Shown: piece by piece, positions 12,309 to 24,109 of the stretch
How positions within the stretch are numbered: position 1 is the stretch's first letter
How the letters are laid out: each line of letters starts with the position of its first letter
Assembly: GCA_003024785.1 (NCBI GenBank)
Contig: PUQB01000317.1
Coordinates: 179,560-243,559, forward strand
Reading direction: 5' to 3'
DNA length: 64,000 nt
DNA from: Selaginella tamariscina
Lineage: Eukaryota; Streptophyta; Lycopodiopsida; Selaginellales; Selaginellaceae
Translations under genes and position numbers: made by a program
Notes under the pieces: model-generated
Database searches by the model: none
Seen by the model: only the letters and a program-made list of their open reading frames with translations
What the model was told of the DNA's origin: nothing

Positions 12309-13245
12309 TCTGCTTAAGCTTTTTTGATAAAAATTAACCCTATAAGGTTCCTTATAGAACCTTTTATCTATATATCACGCATAAAAAAGGCTCCTTTACT
12401 TAGCCTCCAAGGAAACTTAAATTATCCGTGTGTGCGTTATACTGGTTAATTTACATACATGAAAACTAAAGAACTACTTAATATGTTCTACAGAGAACCA
12501 AGAAACTGTGCGTACAGGGTTTTTTGAAATTATTTCAAATATAGAAAACCAATAATAGAATGAATCAATCATTCAATTCAATCATAGAGGAGATATAACT
12601 ACGCGATTACGGATAAACACAGTGTGCATTGTTGAATAACAAAGCCTGTTTAGATTGACTAGGCAAAATGTATGTATTTGTGTGGACTATGTATTTTGAA
12701 TAATTGTTTTGATTATTTTCTACGGTAGACAAACCTGGAGAGTTCCTGTGGCAAAGAGAGGCGCTTTCGTGTTGGACCCCGTGAATAATATCTTCTCACG
12801 AGTTTACATTAAGATGGTGACGTAATAAACACACACAACAAGAATCCCATGACTTCCCAGAGAATCCCCAAAAGAGTACCCACTTATTCCCATGAAATCC
12901 CACAACGGGATCATCGTTGAGACCTCGTTGGTGCAATGTACTGTGCACAATGCAACAAGGAAAACTTGTGTCGTGTTGTAGATTTTTCCCTCCTGTAGAT
13001 GCCCATACTGGGCAAATGCAGTAAGACGACTCCGGGAATTTGTACAAGATTTGGATTCTTTTGCTCATCTAATCACTCAGTTGAAATTTAATGCCTTGAT
13101 ATATGAATTCAATCTTTTTATCGTGAATTACTGCCCTTTGAATCATCTAACGAAAGAGATTTCTACAAACAGTGAATGCCATGTAAATTTCAGTTAGCCC
13201 TAGAATTATGCTCTGTTTTTAGGGTTCTTCACTGCGAGTGGATCG
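12309..13245. other. PGK promoter and spacer
   Basis: Contains the PGK 5' flank with a TTAACCCTATAAGG-like element just upstream of its start, and the region before the RecX gene. A 90-codon minus-strand open frame at 12796-13068 shows no recognisable domain and no supporting splice context. A TTTTTAGGGTT element at about 13217 precedes the RecX start. Confidence 0.5.
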
Positions 13246-13489
13246 ATGGCGCTAAATCCTTGGTAATTCATGTGCATGTGTGTGTGTGTGTGTGGTATAC
13301 TACGTCGCACATCCACATACATGTCAGTAATACATCATTTATTTGAAAATATATGATATTGCATGCATATATATATATATTATATACAACCATAGAATTT
13401 TGCACACACATATAGAAACACATGTAACAATGCACATTGGGACAGAGGCAGTAGAAAATACCTTTCTACTTTCTATTAGAAAATACATC

Positions 13490-13520
<31 letters not shown>

Positions 13521-14237
13521 ATGTGTCTCTCTCACACACACACATGTCTCTCTCTTGTGTGTGCATAAGTACATACATCTGTATAACAATGCATATAGTT
13601 ATGATATACGACCGTAACTGGACACTGTTACAGATATTTATGCAGATTCAGTGGAGATGCTCCTAGTTTCTTAGTATATGGCACACGTACACACAAGCGG
13701 GTGGTGTGTGCTGGGAGGACGACACTATGCACAAGGTATGTAAATTCAAATATCAAGGAAAGTATTATAACAATATTAACAGACTTAAGCAAATGCCCGT
13801 TCCAGGCATCTGCTGTTAACCCAGGATATTAAGAATTCATGATGTAAATTTTGAATTCACAGCTTTCTTCAAGTGGAAGAAGACCTGTAGAATACAATCT
13901 AGGCTGTATAATAGCGGTAAACCATCCAAGCTACCAAAACTGATGCGGTATATACCCAAAGAAGCAAGAACGGCCAACAATGTAAGACTCGAAAGTGTTC
14001 GTTTCCCACCAAAGCATTTTGTTGACAAGAAAGTTGCTGAAGAACATGAATATTCCAGCTCACAGGACTCCGAGAGTGATTCAGACACGTATGGAGGTAT
14101 TTTATAGGCATGCGTGTGTGTGCCTGATTCCGTTGCATACGTCTATGTATGTGTGTGCCTGGGAGTGTCACACACTCACACGCACACACAAATTCTTGTC
14201 GTCATATTAGAAGTTTCGAAATTCACTGCATGGTCTG

Positions 14238-14321
<84 letters not shown>

Positions 14322-15836
14322 GATGCGTTCTATCGTGCTGTGTGTGCATGTGGGTACAAATTCATAGATATAGAACATTATATTTGCTATTGTACATAGG
14401 TTATTGTATATTCATATTTATCTTTTATATTTTGTAGGAATAACCTCCGTCTCCAAGGAAAGCGAGCTTGCAGAAGCCATAGCATCATTTAGGAAGCAAA
14501 ACCCTAGTGCTCTTCGTTCTTATTCGGCAACTGAAGGTTTCACAGGCAACAGACAGAAGAATGTTTCTACTAGGGAGGATCTTCTAGAGATTGCAGCTCT
14601 GAATTTAGTTCCAGCATCGCAAATTACTTCCAAGCCAAAACATGAAAGTAAGGAGGAGCCTAAAACTACGAGGTAAATATATATACATGTATATCTGTAT
14701 ACACACACATACTTTCGTCGTATGTATGTAGTCCGGAAGTATACGCAGCAGAAAGATTGGGCTGTGATAATTTTGAGACGGAAGACGAGGAGTTTACTAG
14801 TGAACACAAATCTGAAGAATTTGAGGACGATGATGACATGTTTGCTGAAGGTATATAGACACACACACACAATGTATTGATGTATCTTTTATTATGCGAA
14901 AGAATGAGGAACAAAAGATGCCAAATGCATCCGATAGTCCTGGTGACATATCTTCTGCTAAGAACTATTCCATCTTTCTGCTCGGTCAATGGTAAGCCTT
15001 CTCCCCCCCCCCCCCCCCCCCCTCTCTTTCACACACACACACACACAGTTCCATGTAGGCAAAGATCAAGTTCTGAGCTCAAGAAGAAACTTAGTGCAAA
15101 GAACTATTCTTCGCAGGTGATAGAAAGCACACTTCGTGAGCTAAGGAAGGAGTAAGTCTCTGTATTATTTAACTATTTAATAAGCTATATTAAAAAATTA
15201 TTATTATATTCGTTCAGTACTAAGATAATTGTTTTAAGCATTTCAATTGCAGAGGTTTGCAGAGTGACACTTCATATGCGGAAGTATTTGCGCAGTCGAG
15301 GTGGAACGCTAAAGGCTGGGGCCAAAGCGCATCAAATACGTAAGAGAGAGACACTATATACATAGACATGTCTCTCTCTCTCTCTCTCTACACATACACA
15401 TCGCACACATCTCTCTCTCTCTACACACACACGCACACAGACGCACGCACACATTTGTTTACAAATACGACAGACATATACACAAACATATGTGAATTTT
15501 TGTACAGGAGCTCACTCGCAAAGGGATTGACATGCGGAACATAGAGAGGGCACTTAAGCGAGTGTTTAACACAAACAGCATGGAAACATTAACGAGGACA
15601 TTGAGGAAACGAGATGGGGTATGTCAAAGGAAGCAGAAGAACATATTCTTTTATTAGCATCAAAGAAATGGAAGTGCGGTGGGAATATCACCATAGATGC
15701 TAGGAAGCGGAGATTGGCTGGCTGGCTTCAACGGCGAGGATTCAGCTGGAAAGCTATCAATGGCATTATCAGTACCGTACAAGGAAACAAAACAACAACG
15801 TACGGTTGTGATGAATGGGAGGATACCACGGTTTAG
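13246..15836 (+). CDS. RecX family regulatory protein, probably organelle-targeted
   Basis: Bacterial RecX binds RecA filaments and limits recombination; plant homologues are nuclear-encoded and thought to act with organellar RecA. A possible first exon at 13246 (MALNP...) is uncertain. Later exons: about 13870-14090 (basic, then acidic SSSQDSESDSDTYG), 14438-14673 (GITSVSKESELAEAIASF, Ser/Lys-rich linker), about 14732-14850 (acidic EDEEFTSEHKSEE), about 14905-14992, 15058-15151 (QRSSSELKKKLSAKNYSS), about 15253-15340 (SYAEVFAQSRWNAKGWGQ), 15508-15619 (LTRKGIDMRNIERAL) and 15620-15836 (LAGWLQRRGFSWKAINGII, then stop). The three-helix RecX repeats are clear: a RSxxELxxKL helix, a YAEVFxxSRxxxGWG block and a C-terminal RRGFSW helix. 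The frame changes at the G run 15616-15619, consistent with one lost G. Confidence 0.75.
14237..14318. repeat. (TA)n(GA)n microsatellite in RecX intron
   Basis: A TA run passes into a long, once-interrupted GA run, within the intron that precedes the exon at 14438. It accounts for the arginine-glutamate-rich open frame over this place. Confidence 0.95.
15003..15048. repeat. C20 homopolymer with CT and CA tracts
   Basis: Twenty consecutive C residues (15003-15022) followed by CTCTC and a CA run, in a short RecX intron directly after a GTAAGC donor (about 14993). In effect the intron is a donor, a pyrimidine/CA tract and an acceptor. Confidence 0.95.
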
Positions 15837-15852
15837 TAATTCTATTAGCACC

Positions 15853-16140
15853 TGTTGATTAAGGTACACTCCGTGTGCGTGTGCCTTGTGAATTATGGAT
15901 ATATACGTTTCTCTCTCTCTCTCTCACACACACACACGCACACACGCACGCAAGTCTAATGTATGGTACATATATGGAGACTTATGACATACCTTCATGT
16001 TGATTAAGGTACACTCCGTGTGCGTGTGCCTTGTGAATTATGGATATATACGTTCTCTCTCTCTCTCACCACACACACGCACACACGCACGCAAGTCTAA
16101 TGTATGGTACTATATGGAGACTTATGACATACCTTCATGG
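15853..16140 (+). repeat. Two-copy tandem duplication, about 145 bp per unit
   Basis: The segment starting TGTTGATTAAGGTACACTCC at 15853 is repeated from 15998. Both copies contain the same CTCTC/CACAC/GCACGCA tract and end with GACATACCTTCATG. The copies differ by a few bases, mostly run lengths. It lies just past the RecX stop codon, so it is in the 3' UTR or downstream DNA. Confidence 0.9.
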
Positions 16141-16588
16141 TGATAATATCACTTAGCGAATAAAGTGCTTGACTAAAAGAAAAAAGTAGTCATTTCTGAA
16201 GTGGAACTCGCACACGCACACGCACACGCACACGCGTACGTGTGTGTTGATATATAAGCACATATAGGAAGTTACAAGTAGAAGTACATTAAATGACGAC
16301 ATTCAATGACAGGCAATGTAAGAAATGTAAGGATATATGAGGATACACTTGTAATAAGTAATTGTAAGCAACCGTCAGACAAAAACAAAAAAATTCGGAT
16401 TTCTTCTCCTTTTTAGGGCAAAAGCAGCGCTTCAATCTCAAGGTGGGTCTCTGCAATCTTGAAGAAAAAATCATGGATTCCATATAAATCTCACCAAAGA
16501 TCATACGGTATTTCATGGTTAATACAGGATTTGATCATAATTCAGATGAGTTTAAGCAGCATTTGATTGGAAATTAAGGGTTTTATGT

Positions 16589-17135
16589 ATGGAAATTCCA
16601 GACAGTGGATGGATTGAAAGCTCCTTGTTATCTGATCAAGAACAAGATCATGCTTTGTATGCCACAGATTTGCCGCCTTTACACAGCCAACACAGTAATT
16701 TGCTTGCTCAAACTCTGCATCAGTTTGAGGAGGACCTTCAGCAATTTCCTCAACCCGAGCAACACCAACAAGGGTATTTACTTAAGTAATTATTAATAAA
16801 ATTCTATTTATTTTGAAAATTTATTCAGGTTGAGAGGTGGATCATCTGGAACGATGCATCTGCTAGAAGGGTTCACAAGGCAGACAGAGAGAGATTGAGA
16901 AGGGATAAGCTTAATGAACAGTTTACAGAGCTGGCCAGTGCTTTAGGTGAGTACAGTATGCATACTAATTTGCATATGAAATTTGGTATGTATTTTTTTC
17001 TAGACCCAGACAGGCCAAAGAACGACAAAGCTACGATTCTAAGTGATAGTGTTCAAGAGCTTAACGAACTTAGGGCCGAAGTTAAGAGGCTTAAGACGGA
17101 ACATGCAGCACTATTAGATGAATCCCGCGATGTAA

Positions 17136-17205
<70 letters not shown>

Positions 17206-18224
17206 TTGTGTACAAGAACAGACGTACATATGAAACGCACTTTGTGAGTGTACTATAGACACACACACACATTAAGGTTTATTATCGAGGTATGCCCACA
17301 TGTATATGTGGGCTTATATACATACACAAGTATACAGACAAACATGAAAGACATATGGTATATGTGTGTGTGTGTGTGTGTGTGTTGTGTGATACTCACA
17401 TGAGATATATATATCTATGTACATTTTGTACACCTACTTACATACATTTATGTGTATATGTTTTGCAGCTGACCCAGAGCGAACTTAGAGAGGAGAAAGC
17501 ACTACTCAAGTCAGAAACAGGAACTACAGTCCCAACTACAACAAACTCCGTCTAGCTCTTTCATGGCCCGTAGATCCCACACTCATGTTCTCTTATCCGT
17601 CCCACTCCCAACACCGCCACCGGCACCTTCAAATCCTTCCTCGCCGTCTTCAAATCTTCTACATCTCCACAAATCCCACAACAGCTCCCACAAATCCCAC
17701 AAATGCCATATCTTCCCCTTCCTCCACCTTATGGAATGCATCCTTACGCAACCATGTATGCAAACAGGCCACCAACGGGGACCCCAAATGTGCCTTACTT
17801 TCCTTACTTCCCTCCCCATGCCATTGTTGCTTCTACAAATAATACTTCGAACGTGGACAGGCCGTTTCCGCATTTTCCCACTCCTGTTCATGCCATGCCA
17901 GGTGCCCCTCCTTTCTTTCCACCATCAGATGCCTTGTTTAAGGCTTCCTATCAAGCTCCTCCAGACCACGGAAGAAAGCACAGAGCAGCCTAGGCCGGAC
18001 TCCCCCAACGGCAACCAGAATCTGCCGAGGATGCCACAAATTCCTCACAGGTAACGCATCTTAGTTATACTCGTTGCGTGTGCGTGTGCGTGTGCGTGTG
18101 CGTGAGAGAGATAGTGTTAAATGACAATATGTTTGTATCACTCATACTCAGACGCGCATCCTGCGTAAGGGCGTGTCACACACACACACACAAGCTTGCT
18201 TATAAACACAACTCGTTATATTCA

Positions 18225-18301
<77 letters not shown>

Positions 18302-18494
18302 GAGAGATATTACATGCTTGTGATGTGTGTGTGTGTGTGTGTTTCTTGTATGATCTATATAGAAAGGACTAATGTATATACAGGTTGAAAGTAGTGGGGT
18401 GAAGCAGGAGGCTCCTCAAGTGCAGTCTTTGGTGAAAAGCTTAAGCCCAGTTGCTGATGTTTCTAGCGATGTAGGTTATTCGGCTGCTGCTTAA
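16589..18494 (+). CDS. bHLH transcription factor, bHLH121/URI-like (subgroup IVb)
   Basis: Nuclear DNA-binding factor; the Arabidopsis relative bHLH121 (URI) is an upstream activator of iron-deficiency genes and pairs with subgroup IVc bHLH proteins. Exon 1 (16589 to about 16775) encodes MEIPDSGWIESSLLSDQEQD and a Gln-rich segment. The basic region follows (about 16850-16945): VHKADRERLRRDKLNEQF, with E-box-contacting Glu and Arg. The loop and helix 2 (about 17005-17130) read DPDRPKNDKATILSDSVQEL, then a leucine-zipper-like stretch AEVKRLKTEHAALLDE. The next exon (from about 17470) has QSERELREEKALLKSE. The C-terminal part is Pro/Tyr-rich (PYLPLPPPYGMHPYA, PNVPYFPYFPPHA), as in bHLH121, but is spread over frames, again from small indels. 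The last exon (about 18385-18494) ends VADVSSDVGYSAAA. DPDRPKNDKATIL distinguishes this from the ILR3 type (PPKTDKAAIL). Confidence 0.85.
17131..17203. repeat. (TG)n(AG)n microsatellite beginning at a splice donor
   Basis: The intron of the bHLH gene starts GTAAGTGTGTGTG, so the donor itself merges into the TG repeat, then a long AG run follows to about 17202. Such a layout may let slippage alter the distance to the branch point. Confidence 0.95.
18223..18298. repeat. (CT)n(CA)n microsatellite in last bHLH intron
   Basis: CT runs with two TTCT interruptions, followed by about fifteen CA units, inside the last intron of the bHLH gene. A further TG run follows at about 18322-18342. Confidence 0.9.
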
Positions 18495-18975
18495 AACTCT
18501 AATTAACAAAGTGAAAATTTTCAAATATTGCATTTTCATATTTGAGATATATTCATTTGTTGATTTTATTAAGTATTTTTGTTATTAATTTAAGAGAAAA
18601 TTACATTTATACCCCTGAAATTTATTGTATTTACATATATATCCCTGAAACTATAATTTAAAACTTCATGAATTTTAAAATTAAAAATCAAAAAACATTT
18701 TTAAAAAATTAATTAAAACTTATAAAATTTGTATATTATTATATTTAGGTCCAAAATACAACTTATTAATCATATATATCACAATATAATATAATTATTA
18801 TAAAAAATATTTCATTTTTACTATGACAAGTTTTTGACATTTAACACTTAATAACTTCATATTATGAATTGAAAATATATTCTAATTAATATTGTTATTT
18901 TAAAAATCAAAATATTATAATTAAAGTTTTTCAAGGTTAAAGGGTATATATATGAATTTATAATATTTAAAAGGG

Positions 18976-19174
18976 TGAAAGAACAAATATATATTCAGAT
19001 GTCATATATATTCATCTATAAAAACCCTGTTTATATACAAAAGACTTCTTGCCGGCGTACATGCGACACGTGGTGTTGACACATGGGGCCATATCACCAC
19101 CCATGTGTCACTATGCATGTGTGTATATACACATGTGTATATATAGTATATTACATAATATACAGTATCTTACA
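18976..19174 (-). repeat. 3' LTR of element 1 (shortened)
   Basis: Begins TGAAAGAACAAA and ends CAGTATCTTACA, thus TG...CA. It matches the right LTR over most of its 199 bp but lacks an internal block of about 130 bp containing a CT tract. The sequence just outside it, on the element side (19175-19190), is purine-rich on the coding strand, as expected for a polypurine tract. Confidence 0.85.
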
Positions 19175-19537
19175 TTATCCTTCCTTCTGTGGCTATGTAG
19201 ATGTGATGGATCTGATGGTCCTAGATTTGTGTGAGCTGGGCCATCTAAAGTATGACCGAATGTATTCAACGAGTCTCGAACGACAAATGTTTTATTCGAA
19301 CTATGTGAACTATCTTAACCTCATGAGATCCCACCAACTGTACTTGATACACATGAGGACCAACCTTTCGAAGTACTCGGTAGGGACCAAGCCACTTATG
19401 TAATAAACTAGTTGCAAGCCCAGGTGCAATCAGCTTGGGAAAACGTACCAGTACTAATCACCATCAACATAGTCTGGTGGAATTTGATGTCATGCATTGT
19501 AAAAGATTGTTGCCGTATTTGAGCTCAACCAAGATGT

Positions 19538-22400
19538 TCAGCAGACTCTGCACGCAAAAGAGACAAGACAACATCCAAATGTCGAGCCCACATTTTGCAT
19601 CCTCGGCACGTGGCAAATTCGATGATAATCCCAATTCACTAGGCAACTTAGGATCATATCCATACAATGCCTTGAATGGAGAGTACCAATCGAACTCTGA
19701 ATGCCTGTTACATAAGCAAATCTCAAGCATCGCAAATACCAATCCCAGTCAGTGTGATTGAAGTTCACATACTTCGAGATCATACCCTTGAAGGTCCGAT
19801 TCAATCGCTCCACCAAACCATCAGTTTGTGGATGATATGGAGAGGCAAATGAGTGTTTTACCCCTAACCTCTCACACACACGGAATACCTCTGCAATGAA
19901 AGCGGGGCCATTATCTGATAACATCCGCTCTGGACAAGAATGCTGCAAAACCACATTATCGAACAAAAACAAAGCTGTTGACAGGCAGTTGCATCCGGAA
20001 GAGCACCAACCTCCACCCAACGAGTTAAATAATCAGATACGACAATGATGTACTGGTTACCTTGAGAAGAACGTGGAAAAGGTCCCATTAAATCCACTGC
20101 AATTAACTCAAAAGGGCGAGAGACATTGATGGATTCTAACACCCCCATGGCCCGAGTCGTAGAGGAATTCCGAGTTTGACAAATGGGACAGTTTGAATAT
20201 ACCTGATCACATCACCACGCATGCTGGCCAATAAAAGGATCTGCGGAGCTTCTCCAACACTCGTTGGTGACCAAGATGACCTCCAACAATAGGTGAATCA
20301 TGAAGAAGGTGTGGAACATATGTAGAGGGCACAGCCAAACGCCATCTGTCTTTATTTGTCCCAATAAAATACAATAAACCATCCTGAAGTCGAAACTGAG
20401 CATGATATTGTCGAAACTGAGGTTCGGAAGAAGGATTGCAAACGCATCCCGTAATTGCCTCGTCCATGGTTCATGTTTTTGGGCATCCTGCCACTGTTCC
20501 AAGGATGGTAAGTCGGCATCGAATACCTGAGGGGCTTGTATCAAACCGAATGCTGCAGCGACTGCATGAGCAGGCAAAGTGGAATCAGAAAGGGGTGCTC
20601 GAGAAAGTGCATCCGCATCCACCATTGTTCGCCCAGGCCTGTGCACCACCTTAAAGTTATATACTTGGAGACGTAATGCCCATCTGGCTACACGACCCAC
20701 TAAATTCTTCCGTTTTAAAAGGAAGTGACAGCAGCATGATCACACTGTTTCACTCCCATGTAAGTAGGCATGAAGTCGTTCAAAACCCCAAACAGCAGCA
20801 AGGCATTCTTTTTCAGTAGTGGAATAATTCCGCTCAGCCGGCGTGAGTACTCGACTAATGTAAGCCACCGGGTGTCGAATTGAAGAATCCACAGCATCAG
20901 TTTGCATCAATACACCACCAATACCAACATCTGAGGCATCTACTCGTAAAATGAACGGACGAGTAAAATCTGGGTATTGAAGCAATGGTGGAGTTGTCAG
21001 GAACTCTTTTAACTGGTCAAATGCCTGCTGACACCTGCGAGTCCACCTGAAAGATACCTGTGGACGAACTAACTCCCGAAGAGGGGCAGTTCGATCAGTG
21101 AGATGATCGATGAATCGACCCAAGTACTGCACCTGCCCAAGAAACGCTGGACTTCCTGTACTGTACGGGACGAGGAACTCTCGAACAGCTCGCAACTTCA
21201 TTGGATCCACCTGTAAACCCTCTCGAGATATACGGTAACCCAAGTAAGTGGTGTCGGTCGAACCAAACACACACTTTTCAAGTTTCAACTTCAGGCCAAC
21301 TTCTCGAAATCGATCAAGAACGCGCCGTACATCACGAATGTGATCCTCCCAAGAACCAGACCCATGAATGAGCACATCGTCGATAAAATCGGCAGTGATA
21401 TCAGGCATATCGGAAAGAAGCTCATCCATCATGCGTTGAAAGGTGGCAGGAGCTGAAGTCAATCCAAAAGGCATGACCAAAAACTCGTAAAGACCAAATG
21501 GTGTCCGGAAGGCCGTTTTTGGAATATCCTCCTCAGCCATAGGAACCTGCCAATATCCTGATGCCAAATCCAACTTAGTAAACCATCGACTCTGACCCAA
21601 ACGATCTAATAGATCGGCAGAGTTCGGAAGTGGATAGACATCTTTGATGGTAACATCGTTAAGAGGTCGGTAATCCACACAAAATCGGAGAGATCCATCA
21701 GGCTTGGGAACCAAATGAGGTTCACATGCCCATGGACTCCGTGATGGACGACACACTCGCTTACCATCATATCAGTAACAGCTGTTCGCATGGCTGATAA
21801 CTCTTTGGTGACCTGCGTCGAACCGGGACTTTGAAAGGCTTTGCATTGCCGTGGGTATACAGTGTCGAGTCTTCACACGTGCACCTTGGGACAGATCAAA
21901 TTTGAACAAACTTGCATACTGCTCTTAAGTTGTTCGATGCATGCATTGCTCGATACTCAGGTGACGGATCCGGCATTTGAACCTGTTGAGATGAACACCA
22001 CCCCAAGACCGGAATCAAAGGAGCTGTATGCGTGATACAAACAGCAACAAGCTTCTCTGGACGTAAAGGAACAGACTGCAGAAACAGACTCCAAGCGTAA
22101 TACAGGAGGAGAGAGTGAAAAATCACACATACCTTTCGACTGCTTTAACCAATCACATCCCAGAATAATGTCAAAGACCTGGGAAGGGACAACCCTAAGA
22201 GACCCAGAGGGAAACGATTATCACCCAAAACCAGCGTAGTCGAAGTGGTGTACTGTGATACTGCACGAGTGCCCATTACCATATAAAATGTGCAAGACCT
22301 TATCTGCACGTCTTAAGGGTAATGAGCACCGATGCGCTAGAGAAGTAGTTATGGAAGACATACTGGATCCTGTATCCACAAGCATGTGACTGAAAGATCA
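19538..22400 (-). pseudogene. Pol polyprotein of Ty3/gypsy element 1 (protease-RT-RNase H-integrase)
   Basis: Protease: LVDTGSS near 22390-22340 and an ILGCDWL block near 22160. RT: 21756 to about 20950, with VDYRPLNDVTIKDVYPLP, DLASGYWQVPM and the catalytic FIDD box (a Phe in place of the commoner Tyr). RNase H: about 20950-20640, with RVDASDVGIGGVL, TEKECLA and a VDADALSR end. Integrase: a zinc-binding HH-CC-like region near 20290-20200, then the core with VDLMGPFPR, LSDNGPAF and DGLVERLNR, giving the D, D and E residues. The longest intact piece is 338 codons (21756-20740). Several shifts break the polyprotein, so it is annotated as decayed, though some breaks may be sequencing errors. Confidence 0.85.
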
Positions 22401-22879
22401 TTCACTCATGTAGAAAATGTGAAAACTGGAATGATTGGTGGAACTTGCAAACCTTGATATGCATAGCGGAAAAAGCATGGAGGTGAAGTCTCATCGCACG
22501 GGATCCCTCCATCGCCCGTATGATTACTGGTTTTCCGCAACAGATCCATCTGCAAGAGAGGCTTGTCATCTGGAAGCTCCATCAGACATAATGGCCGCCA
22601 CAAGCACACCATCCGGAACATATGGTCGCCAGCTGGATGTGGTGGACGCCAATCAGGATACACATCGCATGCCCGCCAAGTATGTCTAGGTGCCCAACAG
22701 CCAACAATGAACTTGATTGGGTCGACCTACATTGTTCCAATTCCTCCTGTTACAAATCCGTGGATTTTGACCACCACGGGCAGGAACTGGAGCAAGTGCA
22801 AGACGATTTCATGGAGGTGGTCCACGGGGTGGGCCCCGAGGTCGACCACGAAAGGCTTGTCGTGCAGGGACATATGCAG

Positions 22880-23615
22880 TAGCGTAAACCTCCATTGATC
22901 AGCACGCTAAATAAGAGGGTAACCCAAGGGACCACGGCCTCACCAGGCACCAACTCAAATTGTTGAGCTAGTGCAAAAGCTTCCTCCAATGTGGTAGGAC
23001 AAGAGCCCGAACAAAGTTCGGGTGTTAGCCATAACATACCGAGCTTAATGGCTCAGGCATTAGGATATGCACGCCGAGCTAAGTCCCCGAACCTAATACT
23101 GAACCGCATAACATACTCACCAGGATGTTATCGTATCGCATGCAGTTGTTGGAAAATCATTTGAATCCTCAACTTTGCCAAACGTACATTTGAGGCATTC
23201 CGTCAACCGATTACTATTGGCTTGAATCTCCAGCCAATCCATTATACCACTTGAGTGCAGGACCTTCCAAACATGTAGGGAATTCTCTGAGAGCACGGGC
23301 CTTCCCAACCATGGTAACGAACAATAATTGGAAATGATCAAACCAGTGGTATACATCATCTTCCCAGATCACCACAAAAGATCGGGGTTGAACCCTCGAT
23401 TTGTGGCCTGTGAAGAAATGAAGAGTACTAGAAGCAGATTTCCCGGAAAGAGGCTTAGGCGGGGAAGAGGAGAACGGACCCTCAACAAAGCGCTCCAACA
23501 ATTTAGTTTGTGCATCAATAACATTAGCAATAATGTTAAAAGCCGTCTCCATATTCATTGTCATGAAACAAGAAAAGAAAAGGCGGAAAAAAGGAATACT
23601 TAACTTCTCCACCAA
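22880..23615 (-). pseudogene. Gag of Ty3/gypsy element 1
   Basis: Open from the minus-strand start at 23615 to 23214, then continued in shifted frames. It has a retrotransposon Gag core with DDVYHWFDHF and FPTCLEGPALKWYNGL. The same blocks occur in element 2 (60566-60276), which shows they are related families. A Cys/His-rich knuckle region toward 22700 is only partly readable. Confidence 0.7.
23599..23614 (-). other. Primer-binding site of element 1
   Basis: One base inside the 5' LTR, the coding strand reads TGGTGGAGAAGTTAAG. TGG is the complement of a tRNA CCA end, so this is a normal tRNA-primed element. Element 2 has the near-identical TGGTGGAGGTGACC at the same place. I could not name the tRNA with confidence; it is not the initiator-methionine site common in plant elements. 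Confidence 0.65.
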
Positions 23616-23941
23616 TGAAAGAGCAAAATATATTCAAATGTCAAATATCAACTACAAAAACCCTGTTTATACAGGAGACTTCCCGCCATATGACATACAT
23701 GCGACATGTGGCATTGACACATGGGGGCTAGATCACCACCCAGGTGTCACTACGCATGTGTGTATCTTGTCCGTAGATATTATGCATACATGCACAAGTG
23801 TTTGTGCGTCTCTCTCTCTCTTAAGGTTCTATATCTATGTAATATTAACTATATTAAAAGATACGAGTGTTTTGTTTATAGAGAGAACTTCAAATATACA
23901 CATGCCTATATATAGTATATACATAATATACAGTATCTACA
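23616..23941 (-). repeat. 5' LTR of element 1
   Basis: 326 bp, begins TGAAAGAGCAAA and ends CAGTATCTACA on the plus strand. Shares blocks such as AAAAACCCTGTTTATA and CACATGGGG with the left LTR. It contains a CT tract and a TATA-rich segment missing from the left copy. Confidence 0.85.
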
Positions 23942-24109
23942 AGGGTATATACTTATAAATATAAAAATTTTAGGGGTATAAATGTAAATTTTCCTTAATT
24001 TGAATTTTAGTACAGTTTTAATAATGACTATACTTTCAAACTACATGCAGTTATAGGAATTAACTAAGGGTAATTAGCATTTGTCTAGGGTTTGTGAGTG
24101 TGCAGTGCC

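Larger units (their letters stand above)
18976..23941 (-). mobile_element. Ty3/gypsy LTR retrotransposon 1 (decayed, with both LTRs)
   Basis: Complete outline of an LTR element in minus orientation: 5' LTR at the right, tRNA-type primer site, gag, protease, reverse transcriptase, RNase H, integrase, purine-rich tract and 3' LTR at the left. Integrase follows RNase H, which defines Ty3/gypsy (Metaviridae). AAGGG (18971-18975) precedes the left LTR and AAGGG (23941-23945) is found at the right junction, consistent with a 5-bp target duplication if one A was lost from the run. The RT block DLASGYWQVPM with KTAFRTPFGLYEF differs from the DLRSGYHQL form usual in seed-plant gypsy lineages. Frameshifts and stops make it non-autonomous as written. 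Confidence 0.9.
18588..24002. mobile_element. Small TIR (MITE-like) element split by a Ty3/gypsy insertion
   Basis: The left end, about 18588-18652, contains ACATTTATACCCCTGAAATT; the reverse complement of the right end, about 23942-24002, reads ACATTTATACCCCTAAAATT with matching sequence on both sides. These form an imperfect inverted repeat of about 60 bp. Without the retroelement the unit would be about 440 bp, AT-rich and non-coding, as expected of a MITE or other non-autonomous DNA transposon. The superfamily and target duplication could not be settled. Confidence 0.55.

Noticed and set aside
12796-13068. 90-codon minus-strand ORF
   Set aside because: No recognisable motif, and it lies in a likely promoter region. 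I could not separate it from chance.
17563-18054. 163-codon Pro/Ser/His-rich ORF as a separate gene
   Set aside because: It overlaps the C-terminal part of the bHLH gene. The frame with PYLPLPPPYGMHPYA matches the bHLH121 C-terminus better.
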